Assembly (NCBI GenBank): GCA_905221605.1
Contig: CAJNDS010001446.1
Span: 1,297,315 to 1,361,314, forward strand
DNA from: Symbiodinium natans
Lineage: Eukaryota > Sar > Dinophyceae > Suessiales > Symbiodiniaceae
Length of the DNA: 64,000 bases
Reading direction: 5' to 3'
Position numbers and translations under genes: made by a program
Part shown: positions 42,684 to 52,392 of the stretch, in pieces
How the letters are laid out: each line of letters opens with the position of its first letter
How positions within the stretch are numbered: position 1 is the first letter of the stretch
The notes under the pieces: generated by a model
Database searches by the model: none
Told to the model about the DNA's origin: nothing
What the model saw: the letters and a program-made list of their open reading frames with translations, nothing else

Positions 42684-45600
42684 GTCGGGGGGATTGAGTT
42701 TAGGATCTCAGGGAATTTCGGGACACACAGGGAAAGCCTGAACGCCCAAGCCCTCAGCGCCCTAGGCCCTAGCCCTAAACCCGAAACCCTAAGCCCTAAG
42801 CCCTAAGCCCTAAACCCTAAACCCTAACCCCTAAGCCCTAAACCCTAAGCCCTAAACCCTAAACCCTAATCCCTAAACCCTAAACCCTAACCCTAAACCC
42901 TAAACCCTAAACCCTGAGTGTGCTAAGCTCTAAGCCCAAACCCTCAGTTCCAAACCCGGTGGCTTTAGACGGATCATCTTTCCAGGCCCAACGACAAAGT
43001 CGCTCCCGTAGCCCGGTAGCCCTAGGGTTTGGGGTTTAGGGTTTAGGGTTTGGGGTTTGGGGTTTAGGGTTTAGGGTTTGGGGTTTAGGGCTTGGGGGGT
43101 TGAGGGGGTTACCTCAAAGCCCCCCAAACTGTATTCTGGCAGGTCCTTGAACCCAAACCCTGCCTAAACCCTGCCTAAACCCAGAATAAACCCTGAAGCA
43201 GAGTCTCGCGTGAAGCCTGAAGCCTAAGCCCTAAACCCCCGAAACGCCCTCCTCTGATCGCAGCTGAGGAACGTGAACCTGCAAGCCGAGTTCCAGAGCG
43301 CCGGAGAGATCACGACGCTGATGCCGGGCGCTCGGTCGGTTTAGGGTTTTGGGGTTTGGGGTTTAGGGTTTAGTTTCGGCATTCTGGGTTCCGGGTTTTG
43401 GGAAGTTGGGTTATTTGGTGCTACAAGTGTTTTGGGGCACCATGTTGCAGCTGAAGGCACATAGCGTGGCTTTTTGAGTTTGGCACTGCTGACCCAGCTG
43501 CGCCGAAACCCTAAGCTCCCAAAAGCGCCAAACCCCAAGCCCCCAAAAGCCCCTGAAAACCCCCAAAAAAGCCCCTAACAAAGCCCCTAAAAAAGGCTTC
43601 GAATCCTGAACCCTACAAACCGGAATGCCCACCAAAGAGCTGCCCTAAACCCTAAACCCTAAACCCTAAACCCTAAACCCTAAACCCTAAACCCTAAACC
43701 CTAAAACCCAAACCCTAAACCCTAAACCCTAAACCCTAAACCCGAAACCCGAAACCCTAAACCCTAAAATTTGCCACAAAATGAGAAGCCGACAGGATCC
43801 GCAACATCCCGAACCGCTACACGCAGAGGGAGCTCATGCAGGAGTTGGAGGACAGGGCTTCCCGGGTTTAGGGCTTTTAGGGTTTAGGGTTTAGGGTTTA
43901 GGATTTGTGGCGTTTAGGTGCTTTAGGGTGTGTGAGGCGTTTAGGGGTTTGGGAGGTTTGTGAGGGGCTTTAGGGTTATTTTGGGGTTTGGGGTGTTGGA
44001 AGTCTCGCTAGCTCTCAACACGACGTGCAAACGCTCTTCGAGGGTTTAGGGTTTAGGGTTTAGGGTTTCGGGGGTTCTCGGGCTTAAGGAGTTGAGGGTT
44101 CCACCATCAAGCCTGAAACCTTGTTCCGAAACAGGAGCTCGGCTTCGCGAACAAGTTTGACTTCCTCTACAGCCCGCTGGACAAAGGACCGGGCTTGGGG
44201 TTTAGGGTTTAGGGTTTAGGGTTTAGGGTTTTGGGGTTTAGGGTTTAGGGTTTAGGGTGGGTTGATGTCTTTGGGTTTCGAGCCTTAAAGCCCTACTAGA
44301 ACTGAACCCTAAACCCAACCTGCTGGATCCTTTTGGGCTTAGGGCTTTTGCGGAACAAGGCTTATGGCCTTCCGCCTTCAGGGTTTAGGGTTTAGGGTTT
44401 AGGGCTTCGGGTTTCGGTTTCGCTGGTTCCTTTCGGGGGCGTCCGTTCAGGATTCGGTTGCGGGGCTGAGGGAGGGCCTGACCTTCAAAGCACTTGCCGT
44501 TGCCTCTGCACCTTGGAGCCAGCTGCAAGCAGTCAAAGCAGGGTTTAGGGTTTAGGGTTTGGGGTTTGGGGTTTAGGGTTTAGGGTTTGGGGTTTAGGGT
44601 TTAGGGTTTGGGGGTTTGGGGATTGGGGTTTCGGGTTTAGGGCTTCGCCTTTGCCTAAAAAAGAGCGGTAATCAAGATGCATGGCACCCGCTAAGGTGTG
44701 CCTACAACGGGAGTTTCCAAACTGGGAATCTCCAGAACCCTAAATGGCCCCTGGGTTCGTAGTGGGGAATGAAGGACTTCGGGTTTAGGGTTCCGGGTGC
44801 GCATCGGGCCTAGATGCCCCAGAATCCCTAGGCTTTCAGAGAATATTGAGAAGAGACCCCTCAAGCCCTAAACCCTCAGAGAGAAGACGAGAAAAAGGTA
44901 TGGACAAGGACCCAAGCACCCCAAGACGCAACGATAACCCTAAACCCTAAACCCTAAACCCTAAACCCTAAACCCCGAACCCGAAACCCTAAGCCCCCAG
45001 AGGCACCATGTCGAACGTCGGTTACGCCTTCGTGAACTTCAAAACCCCCCAATGGGCCGCACAGTGCATCTTGGAGTTGAGAGATGTTTTAGTTTCTTTT
45101 AGTTTGTGTAGCTAATTTCTGTCGGTTTTGAGGGCTTAGGGAGTTTTAGTTTCTTGTAGTTTTTGAAGCTTATTCTTGAGGGTTTTGAGGGTTTAAGGGG
45201 AATCGTCTGGGATTGTTGGTTGTGACTAGTTGGAGAGGAATTCTTGTAAGTTGGGTGAAGACTAGGCAGCCTGTGCAATAATGCAGCGTTGCAGAATTGC
45301 AGACGCAAGTTAGCATGCATAGGAGTGCTGCAGGGATTGCCACAGCAGGATCAAAACTCCACGCTGTGTCTTAACTTCATCGCGGGCTGACCCTCTTGAG
45401 TGGGACTGCTGAGCTTTAAATCCCAAGCCTCAAGCCCCAAACCCCAAACCCTCAACACAGCAGGAGGAACCTCAACAAGGGCCCGGTATACGCTCAAGCC
45501 TCAAACACCTCAAAACCCAAAGCCCTACACCCTAAATCGCTGCACCCCTTAACCCCTTAACCCGTTAACCCCTAAACCCCTAAACCCCTAAACCCCTAAA

Positions 45601-47736
45601 CCCCTAAACCCCTAAACCCCCAAACCCCTAAACCCCTAAACCCCTAAACCCCTAAACCCCTAAACCCCTAAACCCCTAAACCCCTAAACCCCTAAACCCT
45701 AAACCCCCTATTAAGAGCCCAGGCATGCAGGCTTTCCAGAGCTACCGCTTCAAGCGCAGGGGCCCGAAATGGGTGGTGTCTGGGTTTGGGCGTTTTGTGT
45801 TGTGGGTTTGGAGATTAGGGTTTAGTGCTTGTTTTTGTTCAAGGGTTTTTTTGTTTTTTGTTCTTGGGTTTTAGGAGTTTAGGTTCTGAGGTTTAGGGAC
45901 AGGGTGTGGGGTTTGTTGGGCTGGCTGATAAGGGTTCGGGGTTTGAGGTTTTTCAGGTTTTCCCGAAGCGTGGCGAGGGCTTTTTCAGCGAAGGTGGTCT
46001 TCGGGAAGGTTGTCGTTCTCGTTGATGCATGAACGGACGTCGTGATGGATGTCGTGGTGTGATGATCGTTGTTATATGTTGTAATGCGCGATGCAGGGTT
46101 TGCGGGGCCCGCCGCACCTCCTCGAAATTGCGCAGGCGCGCAGGGGATCTTCGAAATTCTGGCCGCGAACGACAACCCTCGCGGTGCTCGTGGGGTGTCT
46201 CGGCGCTGGCGCGTGGGGCATCGTCGAAATTCTGGTCGCCGAATTCTGGGCGCGAACGACAACCCTCGCGGTGAAACTCGGGGTGTGTGGCGCCGGCGCA
46301 TGGGGCGTCGCCAACGACAACCCTCTTGGCGTTCCCGGCGTGTCCTGACGCGTCCTAGAGGGGGACAAGGCAAGGACAAGCAGTTGCTGCTCCGACGCTC
46401 GCAGGTCTTCAGCCTGACGCGAATGGCCTGGCGTTGGCGACAGTCCACGCTGTCAACATGAGCCATCAGCAGCCCCACATGGTCTATGTGCTTCGAGGAT
46501 GATGTCTCACATGAACCGTGTCGTCGTGTCGTCTTCCAAAGCGTTGCGTCTTTCTGAAACTTAACGGTTTCTTCGAGGTCTTTATCGCGGCTCAGAAGCG
46601 CTTTCGGGACAACCGCTCTCTAGTTGAGTCTTAAGCCGTAAGCCCTCTAGCCTCTAACCATGATGCCCAGCTTTTCCCCCTTTGTTCAAGGCTAGCTTCT
46701 CTTCAAGCTAGCTTTTCTTATGATCAATGCACCTCGTTAAGTCCCAACCTAAACCCCTAACTGCGCAAAGCCTAGATCGCCCTTCCGCGCCAAGGCCACC
46801 GCAAGACCTCCGGGAAGGTCGCAGCCGTGTCTGCCGCCCACTTGCAGGGACTGGAGGCAAGGCGTGCCTTATGCCCTAAACACAAAACCCTAAACCCTCG
46901 ACCCTAAACCCTCAAACCTAAGCCCCAAGCCCCAAGCCCGAAAGCCTAAGCCCTGAGCCCTTATGTGCTAAGGCTGGTTTAGGGCGCTTGGGTTTAGGGT
47001 TCAAGGTGGCATTGAACCTACTCCAACGCTGTCTAGCAGTACGTCCTCACTCCAACACACTTACACCCCCAAAGCCCTCAGGGTTAGGGGGTTTGGGGTT
47101 GCCCTAGTGTGGCCCTCTTGAACCCTAAACCCTAAACCCTAACCCTAAACCCTAAACCCTAAACCCTAAACCCTAAACCCTAAACCCTAAACCCTAAACC
47201 CTAAACCCTAAACCCTAAACCCTAAACCCTAAACCCTAAACCCTAAACCCTAAACCTAAACCCTAAACCCTAAAACCCTAAACCCTAAACCCTAAACCCT
47301 AAACCCTAAACCCTAAACCCTAAACCCTAAACCCTAAACCCTAAACCCTAAACCCTAAACCCTAAACCCTAAACGCTAAACCCTAAACCCTACACCCCAA
47401 ACCCTAAACCCAGATCCCCTCATAACCGCGCCCGTCACGTCCACCAGGCCAACCTCGCTCACTACGACGCTCGGCCGTCCTTGTTCTCGGTGGCCCAGTG
47501 GTGCGCTTTTCTCTTTTTGGGGGTTCTAGAGTCCCCCCCCCCAAAAAAAAAAGAAGTACCCATTTTCGAATATGGTTCCTAGGCTACCAAATTCTCCTTC
47601 TTCTTGCTTCTGCAGGCCAGAAGGGTTTGGGCTTCAGGACTGCAGGGGTCAGGCAAGGGTTGCATTTAGGGGCTGCGAACGTTTGATCAAGCTCGGGACA
47701 TGCGGAACGTGTGGCGGGCATTCTCTGGTAGCATAA
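42684..47736 (+). CDS. Mei2-like RNA-binding protein (RRM) in ten or more exons
   Basis: Exons: 42684 to about 42749 (VGGIEFRISGNFGTHRESL), 42986-43015 (AQRQSRSRSP), 43264-43335, 43796-43865 (IRNIPNRYTQRELMQELED), 44135-44199 (ELGFANKFDFLYSPLDKG), 45001-45075 (GTMSNVGYAFVNFKTPQWA), 45718-45761 (PGMQAFQSYRFKRR), 46795-46856 (HRKTSGKVAAVSAAHLQGLE), 47448-47500 (ANLAHYDARPSLFSVAQ) and 47616-47736 (PEGFGLQDCRGQ..., TAA). From 42986 on every join is in phase. The IRNIPN and NVGYAFVNF motifs are the RNP2- and RNP1-like strands of the Mei2 C-terminal RRM, and SYRFK...KVAAVSAAHLQGLEA matches the rest of the family pattern. Mei2 proteins bind RNA; target unknown. Two introns use GC donors (45762, 46857). 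The upstream start is not found. Confidence 0.85.
45541..45710. repeat. Homogenised CCCCTAAA octamer block
   Basis: About 20 units of CCCCTAAA (TTTAGGGG on the other strand), an octamer rather than the usual heptamer. It is the 3' arm of the Mei2-like intron that ends at the AAGAG acceptor before 45718. Confidence 0.92.
46100..46350. repeat. GC-rich ~110-bp tandem repeat inside a Mei2-like intron
   Basis: GCGCGAACGACAACCCTCGC occurs twice, with a third partial copy AACGACAACCCTCTTGGC, each with a following CGGCGCRTGGGGC motif. Long ORFs exist on both strands (up to 199 codons on the reverse strand) because of the repeat, but the interval lies inside the intron between 45761 and 46795. Confidence 0.7.
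47121..47410. repeat. Longest CCCTAAA array of the window
   Basis: About 40 head-to-tail CCCTAAA units with only single-base deviations. It forms the 3' arm of the Mei2-like intron 46857-47447; the next exon starts 37 bp later after CCACCAG. It is flanked by exons on both sides, so it is interstitial. Confidence 0.95.
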
Positions 47737-47853
47737 GGCCCCTCAGAACCTAAACTCCTAAAACCCAAGGAAAAACAAAAAAACCTTTGAAAAAAAGACA
47801 AGCACTCAACCCTAATCTCCAAAACCTCAAGCTTTTGCAATCAGAGGGATAAA

Positions 47854-49772
47854 ATGCGCGCGGCTGCGTGCGGCCGTGTCGGTGACCGACCGCGCGGTCC
47901 ATGCAAACTTCCCCCCCTGGCTTTTTCCATCGGAAACTCACGGTGCACGATTGCAATGGCCTTCAAGCGACTTCCCCCGGGTTTAGGGTTTAGGGTTTAG
48001 GGGTTAATCACCGGGTTGCGGACAGATCCTGGGTCGTTGCCTTGTTCGCTGGGTACCTAATTGGAGAAGACCAGCGGGATTACATCAGCCCGGCCGGCTG
48101 CACAGCGACAGCGGGTAAGCGGCCATATTGCAAAATGCCTTAGGCGTCCCTTTGCATTGCTGAGCTTGCTTGAGATGGCTTTCTTCCAAGCTGCCAGCAG
48201 CACTGCAACAATTCAGGGGTGATGCGCGCTTTCTTGAAGGCCCGGTGGCTAGCTTGCAAGTTGCACACGTGCGTGCGAGGGAGCGCGCATTTCTAACAGA
48301 GCGTTCAGGATGCCTCATCTGCTTTCTCGGGCTTCGGAGGATGTGGGGGTTTAGGCCCGCAACCCTCAACCACCAACCCTCCAGCCTCCAACCTCCACCC
48401 TAAACCCTAAACCCTAAACCCTAAACCCTAAACCCTAAACCCTCAACCCTAAACCCCTAAACCCCTAAACGGGCTCCAAGGAGAAGACCGCGGTGAACAC
48501 TGCCAAGATGAAGCAGCGCCGGCCATGCACCCAGCATTCCTTAGAAGGTGCGGAAATATTTGGGGCCCTTTTTCGGAGTAAGGGGGTTTGGGGGTTTAGG
48601 GTTTAGGGTTGGGGGTTTTTCCCTAGGGATTATGGGGTTTAGGGCCGTTTAGGGGTTTGGGTTTTTGAGGATTATGGGGTTTAGGTGGGTTGTGTCCAGC
48701 TGAGGTTTGCCCTTCAAGAGACATGTTCCATTGCGAGCGCCCAGGAGGTCCGCTAATTGATGTTGCCCCACTTGCCCCACTTGCCCCACTTGCCTTTCCA
48801 GAAGAGCTAATTGATGTTGCCCCACTTGCCCCACTTGCCCCACTTGGTGGCCCGGAAAAGCTAATTGATGCCCCACTTGCCCCACTTGCCCCACTTGCCC
48901 CACTTGCCCCACTTGCCCCACTTGCCCCACTTGCCCCACTTGCCCCACTTGCCCCACTTGCCTCAGGAGTAATCCCTGCTGCCTGGGTAACTGGGGCAAG
49001 TGGGGCAAGTGGGGCAAGTGGGGCAAGTGGGGCAAGTGGGGCAAGTGGAGTTTGCGATATCGTGCAAGCTCTGCACAGACATCCTGTCTCTGCTGTGGAG
49101 ATTGCACGCAAGAAAGGTCAGCCCAGGATGCCAGGATGGCACAACAAGTCTGCCTCAACCACAGCACACAGACTTGTCAGCCCATAAAGGGGGATCATGT
49201 TAAGTGGGAGGAGCCCGATTTCATGCAGACTTATCAGGTCAGAGAAGGGGAGTGGGGAAGAGGAGACGAGGGGAAGGGGAGAGAAGGGAGGGGGGGGGGA
49301 ACACAGACAAGAAAGACCATTTTGAGGGGAAGGTGGGGAAGAGGGGGGGGGGGGGGAAGGGGGAAAGACTATTTTGAGGGGAAGGTGGGGGGGGGGGAAG
49401 GGGTGACAACACGAAAGAGGCCAAGTCTGCCTCAAACACAGCCCGATTTGAGGCAGACTTGTCAGGCCACAGAAGGGGGCCATTTTGAGATGAAGGACGG
49501 GGAGGGGAGGAGGATCAGGAAGGGTGGGGGAGGCGGGGGGGGAGTTTGGGGGGGGGAGGTGGGGGGAACACGATCAAGAGTAGGAAACCGGCACGACAAG
49601 TCTGCCTCAAACGCAGCCGGATTTGAGGCAGACTTGTCAGGCAACACAGGGGGGGATTTTAAGGGGAAGGGCGGGGAGGGGGAGGGGGGAAGGAAGGGAA
49701 ACGCAACATGAAAGGGGCAACAAGATTTGAGGCAGACTTGTCAGGCCATGGGGGGGGGGCGGTGGGGGGGGG

Positions 49773-49822
<50 letters not shown>

Positions 49823-51199
49823 GCCCCACTTGCCCCCACTTGCCCCCACTTGCCCCACTTGCCCCACTTGCCCCACTTGCGGCACTTGCCCCGCTTGCCC
49901 CACGCCCCACTTGCAGGGTGGGCTGGGGTAGGAGGGGGGCGAGTGGGCAAGTGGGGCAAGTGGGGCAAGCGGGGCAAGCGGGGCAAGTGGCAGAAATCAC
50001 TTAGCGGTTAAGGCAGGGCAAGTGGGGCAAGTGGGGCAAGTGGGGCAAGTGGGGCAAAGTGGTTTTCGGTAAGGGAGCACAGCAAGTGGGGCAAGCGGGG
50101 CAAGTGGCAGAAATCACTTAGCGGTCCCCGTTTGCACGCGCACTGACATGTTCGGCAAGCTGTGCCTGCCACGTTTTGCGATTCAACCCTCGACCCTAAA
50201 CCCTAAACCCTAAACCCTAAACCCTAAACCCTAAACCCTAAACCCCAAACCCTTTTTGGAGTTTTAGGGTTTAGGCTGGGAACCCGAAGAACGAGAACAG
50301 GCGTCAAGAACTTGACATCAAGACAGAGGTCACCTTGTGTTTAATAGCAGTCTTTGGTTTAGGGTTTAGGGTTTAGGGTTTAGGGTTTAGGGTGTGATAC
50401 CAGGCTTAGGTCTTTTAGGAGTTTTCATCTGCAAGGGATTCCATTACGAGAGGGCACCGAGCAGTTCGCCCATAAATGCTCGAGGGTCAGGAAGAAACCA
50501 AAGAACTCGCCGTCCAATCCCTCGGGTACAGCGGAAGCCCCACATGTCCCTAACGCCCACCGCTTTAAACTGGGGGGATGTTCCCCCTTGTACTAATAGC
50601 CCTTAGTAGGGGTTTTCATAGGGGGTACTATAATCCCTATTAATGACTGTTAGTATAAGGGAGAACATTTCAACCCTAAACCCTGAACCTCCAACAAACA
50701 TGCTGAGACCGCAAAATCGCGAACCCTAATGTTTCCACGCCCCAGGCCCGACCCTAAGCCCAAACCCCTTTTCCCCTAAACCCTAAAGCCCCAAAGGGCC
50801 CGAATTGAGACCCTATAACCTATACCCCTAGGGGGACCCATAAATTTGACCCTTAAACATCGTCCTCGAAGAATCTAAAGGCCGCTGAGCAACCCCAGAA
50901 GCCGGAAAAGTTCCTGTAAATATTCGCCAAACTCTCACACCTCTCCAGCAAGCCCTAAAGCAACCTGGAAACCCCTTAAACAAGCCCTGCAAACCCTAAA
51001 CCCTAAACCCTAAACCCTAAACCCTAAACCCTAAACCCTAAACCCTAAACCCTAAACCCTAAACCCTAAACCCTAAACCCTAAACCCCAAAACGAACCCT
51101 TGGCCCCCAAACAAACCCGGCAAAGCCTGAAAACCTTTCAGCAAATCACTGCAAACCCGTAGAAGATCTTCGGCAAACACGACACCCTTTAAACCCTAA
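47854..51199 (+). CDS. Reconstructed gene in about 11 exons, R/K-rich C-terminus
   Basis: ATG 47854 (MRAAACGRVGDRPRGPCKLP...FKRLPP) to 47980, then 48026 to about 48110 (SWVVALFAGYLIGEDQRDYI), 48191-48348 (FRGDARFLEGPVASLQVAHV), 48481-48547 (EKTAVNTAKMKQRRPCTQHS), 48700-48747 (EVCPSRDMFHCERPG), 49051-49116 (CDIVQALHRHPVSAVEIARK), 50122 to about 50173 (VPVCTRTDMFGKLCLPRF), 50290-50328 (NENRRQELDIKTE), 50436-50579 (RGSGRNQRTRRPIPRVQRKP), 50872-50909 and 51142-51199 (KSLQTRRRSSANTTPFKP, TAA). Joins from 48481 to 50122 and from 50872 to the end are in phase; the first and third joins are off by one base. The stop codon lies inside a telomere-like CCCTAAA unit. Function unknown. Confidence 0.5.
48765..49050. 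repeat. Inverted 9-mer array forming an intron hairpin
   Basis: TTGCCCCAC repeats about 18 times (48765-48962, with two interruptions), then its reverse complement GTGGGGCAA repeats six times (48991-49047). The interval is the proposed intron between exons 48700-48747 and 49051-49116: it follows the donor G|GTCCGC and ends in the acceptor AAGTGGAG. The PLAPLAPL ORF here is an artefact. Confidence 0.9.
49138..49748. mobile_element. Cluster of foldback elements with ACAAGTCTGCCTCAA ends
   Basis: ACAAGTCTGCCTCAAA and TTTGAGGCAGACTTGT face each other at 49141-49180, 49421-49468 and 49586-49637, with single arms near 49220 and 49725. Purine-rich G tracts separate the copies. The hairpin ends are followed by CAGGCC or CAGCCC. 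They lie in the long intron between exons 49051-49116 and 50122. Confidence 0.75.
49774..49821. repeat. 48-base poly-G run
   Basis: Uninterrupted guanine run, preceded by interrupted G-rich sequence from 49751. It separates the foldback cluster from the second 9-mer array. Length may be unreliable because assemblies handle such runs poorly. Confidence 0.85.
49823..50110. repeat. Second inverted 9-mer array
   Basis: GCCCCACTT units (49823-49912) face CAAGTGGGG units (49946-50105). The sequence GCAGAAATCACTTAGCGGT occurs twice (49989 and 50107); the second copy supplies the acceptor CTTAG of the exon at 50122, so the first may be a duplicated acceptor. Confidence 0.85.
50575..50670. mobile_element. 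Foldback element A, copy 3, starting at an exon edge
   Basis: GGGATGTTCCCCCTTGTACT at the left pairs with the reverse complement of AGTATAAGGGAGAACATTT at the right. The proposed donor of the exon ending at 50579 is the GT of GGGGAT|GTTCCCCC, which lies inside the element's left end. It behaves as if the element created or moved an intron boundary. Confidence 0.7.
50995..51085. repeat. CCCTAAA array
   Basis: About 12 perfect copies within the last intron of the 47854-51199 gene model. Confidence 0.92.
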
Positions 51200-51229
51200 A
51201 CCCTCAACCCTACCCTAAACCCTAACCAA

Positions 51230-51545
51230 CCCCTACACCCGTACACCCCTACACACCCCTACACACCCCTACGCACCCCTACGCGCCCCTACGCCCCTAC
51301 GCACCCCTACGCACCCCTACACCCACCCCTACACACCCCTACACACCCCTACACACCCCTACACACCCCTACACACCCCTACACACCCCTACACACCCCA
51401 CACACCCCTACACACCCCTAACACCCCTACACACCCCTACGCACCCCTACAACCCCTACCCACACCCCTACACACCCCTACACACCCCTACACCCCTACA
51501 CACCCCTACACCCCTACACACCCCTACACCCCTACACCCCCCAAA
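51230..51545. repeat. ACACCCCT octamer array
   Basis: About 35 units of ACACCCCT with ACGCCCCT variants, after the stop of the 47854-51199 gene and before telomere-like copies at 51545-51605. Unlike the other arrays it is not close to the heptamer. Confidence 0.9.
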
Positions 51546-51621
51546 CCCCAAGCCCCAAGCCCCAAGCCCCAAACCCCAAACCCCAAACCCTAAACCCTAA
51601 ACCCTCCAAGAAAACCCCCAG

Positions 51622-51681
51622 GCCCGTGGTTCTTGCGAGCATCTCCTCCCTGACGCCTTCGCTGTGAGGCCCTGGGCGTAA
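51622..51681 (+). CDS. Possible terminal exon left of the retrotransposon
   Basis: After AAACCCCCAG the frame reads ARGSCEHLLPDAFAVRPWA and ends in TAA. It could also be spliced at a GC donor into a downstream exon such as 62049, in which case the retrotransposon sits inside the intron. Confidence 0.35.
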   Translation, partial: ARGSCEHLLPDAFAVRPWA

Positions 51682-51879
51682 AACTCCAGGTTTGTTTTGC
51701 GGGCTTTAGGGTTGAGGGTTTAGGGTTTAGGGTTTTGGGTGTCGTGTTTAGGGGTTTAGGGCTTAGGGCTTAGGGTTTAGGGTTTAGGGCTTAGGGTTTA
51801 GGGTTTAGGGTTGAGGGTTTAGGGTTCAGGGCTTAGGGCTTAGGGTTTAGGGTTTAGGGCTTAGGGTTTAGGGTTTAGG

Positions 51880-51884
51880 GTGAG
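51880..51884. repeat. Target-site duplication GTGAG, left copy
   Basis: GTGAG directly precedes the left LTR; the same five bases directly follow the right LTR at 61722-61726. Five bp is the usual size for Ty1/copia integrase. The host target is the telomere-like array. Confidence 0.92.
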
Positions 51885-52173
51885 TGCTGGTGTGAACCAG
51901 CAGGCTGAGCAGGAGGCACTAGTGGAGTAGCAAGTTCCCCAGTCCCATCCCTGACAGCCATGGCGCACACGAACGCGGAGCTTCTTTTGACACACAGCAA
52001 ACAAGAAAAAAGACCAAATGTCTGTTCTGCGCTAACCTTGGGCTACGGCACCTAAAGGTTGTGAATGTACTTAAAAGATGTGCTCATGACCCTACTGTGC
52101 TTGGGCCTACGAGCAACAAGGAAAACAAGTGAACAACCTACCTGAAGGACCTGCAAAGGAAGTGCGTTCAACA
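51885..52173 (-). repeat. 3' LTR (left), 289 bp
   Basis: Starts TGCTGGTGTGAACCAGCAGG and ends GCGTTCAACA as written on +. Compared base by base with 61433-61721 I saw no difference. A TTTTAAG box lies about 115 bp into the LTR read on the - strand, which could be promoter-like. Confidence 0.95.
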
Positions 52174-52183
52174 CTCCTCCTTC
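52174..52183 (-). other. Polypurine tract
   Basis: Read on the element strand, GAAGGAGGAG directly abuts the 3' LTR. This is the expected position of the second-strand primer. Confidence 0.8.
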
Positions 52184-52392
52184 GCGGCCTCGCCAGGGGA
52201 CAGCGACCTACCTTACTCCTACTTCTGCGCAGGTCCTGCCCGTCAGGGTGGAGAGTGTTCCCTACCCTAAGGCGCTCAGAAAGAGATGCGTGCGAGCATC
52301 TCTGCAAACTGCAAATTGCAGTGCAAAAGAGGAAAAACTTGGCATGAATGCGCGATGCGATGCACATCCTGCCCGTCAGGGCGGAGTAGTAC
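52184..52392 (-). other. 3' untranslated part of the retrotransposon
   Basis: About 210 bp between the tail ORF stop and the polypurine tract. It contains CCCTGACGGG/CCCGTCAGGG motifs also seen in the pol region. No ORF of note. Confidence 0.5.

Noticed and set aside
45879-46478. 199-codon reverse-strand ORF
   Set aside because: Lies within a Mei2-like intron and covers a GC-rich tandem repeat that is also open on the + strand.
47121-47410. A true chromosome end
   Set aside because: Array is bounded by coding exons on both sides and all arrays in the window are short, degenerate and in both orientations.
48765-48962. CRISPR-like array
   Set aside because: Nine-base units without spacers in a eukaryotic intron; no cas genes.
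48623-49187. PLAPLAPL / GASGASGAS ORFs on both strands
   Set aside because: Translation of the 9-mer arrays, open on both strands; the interval fits an intron.
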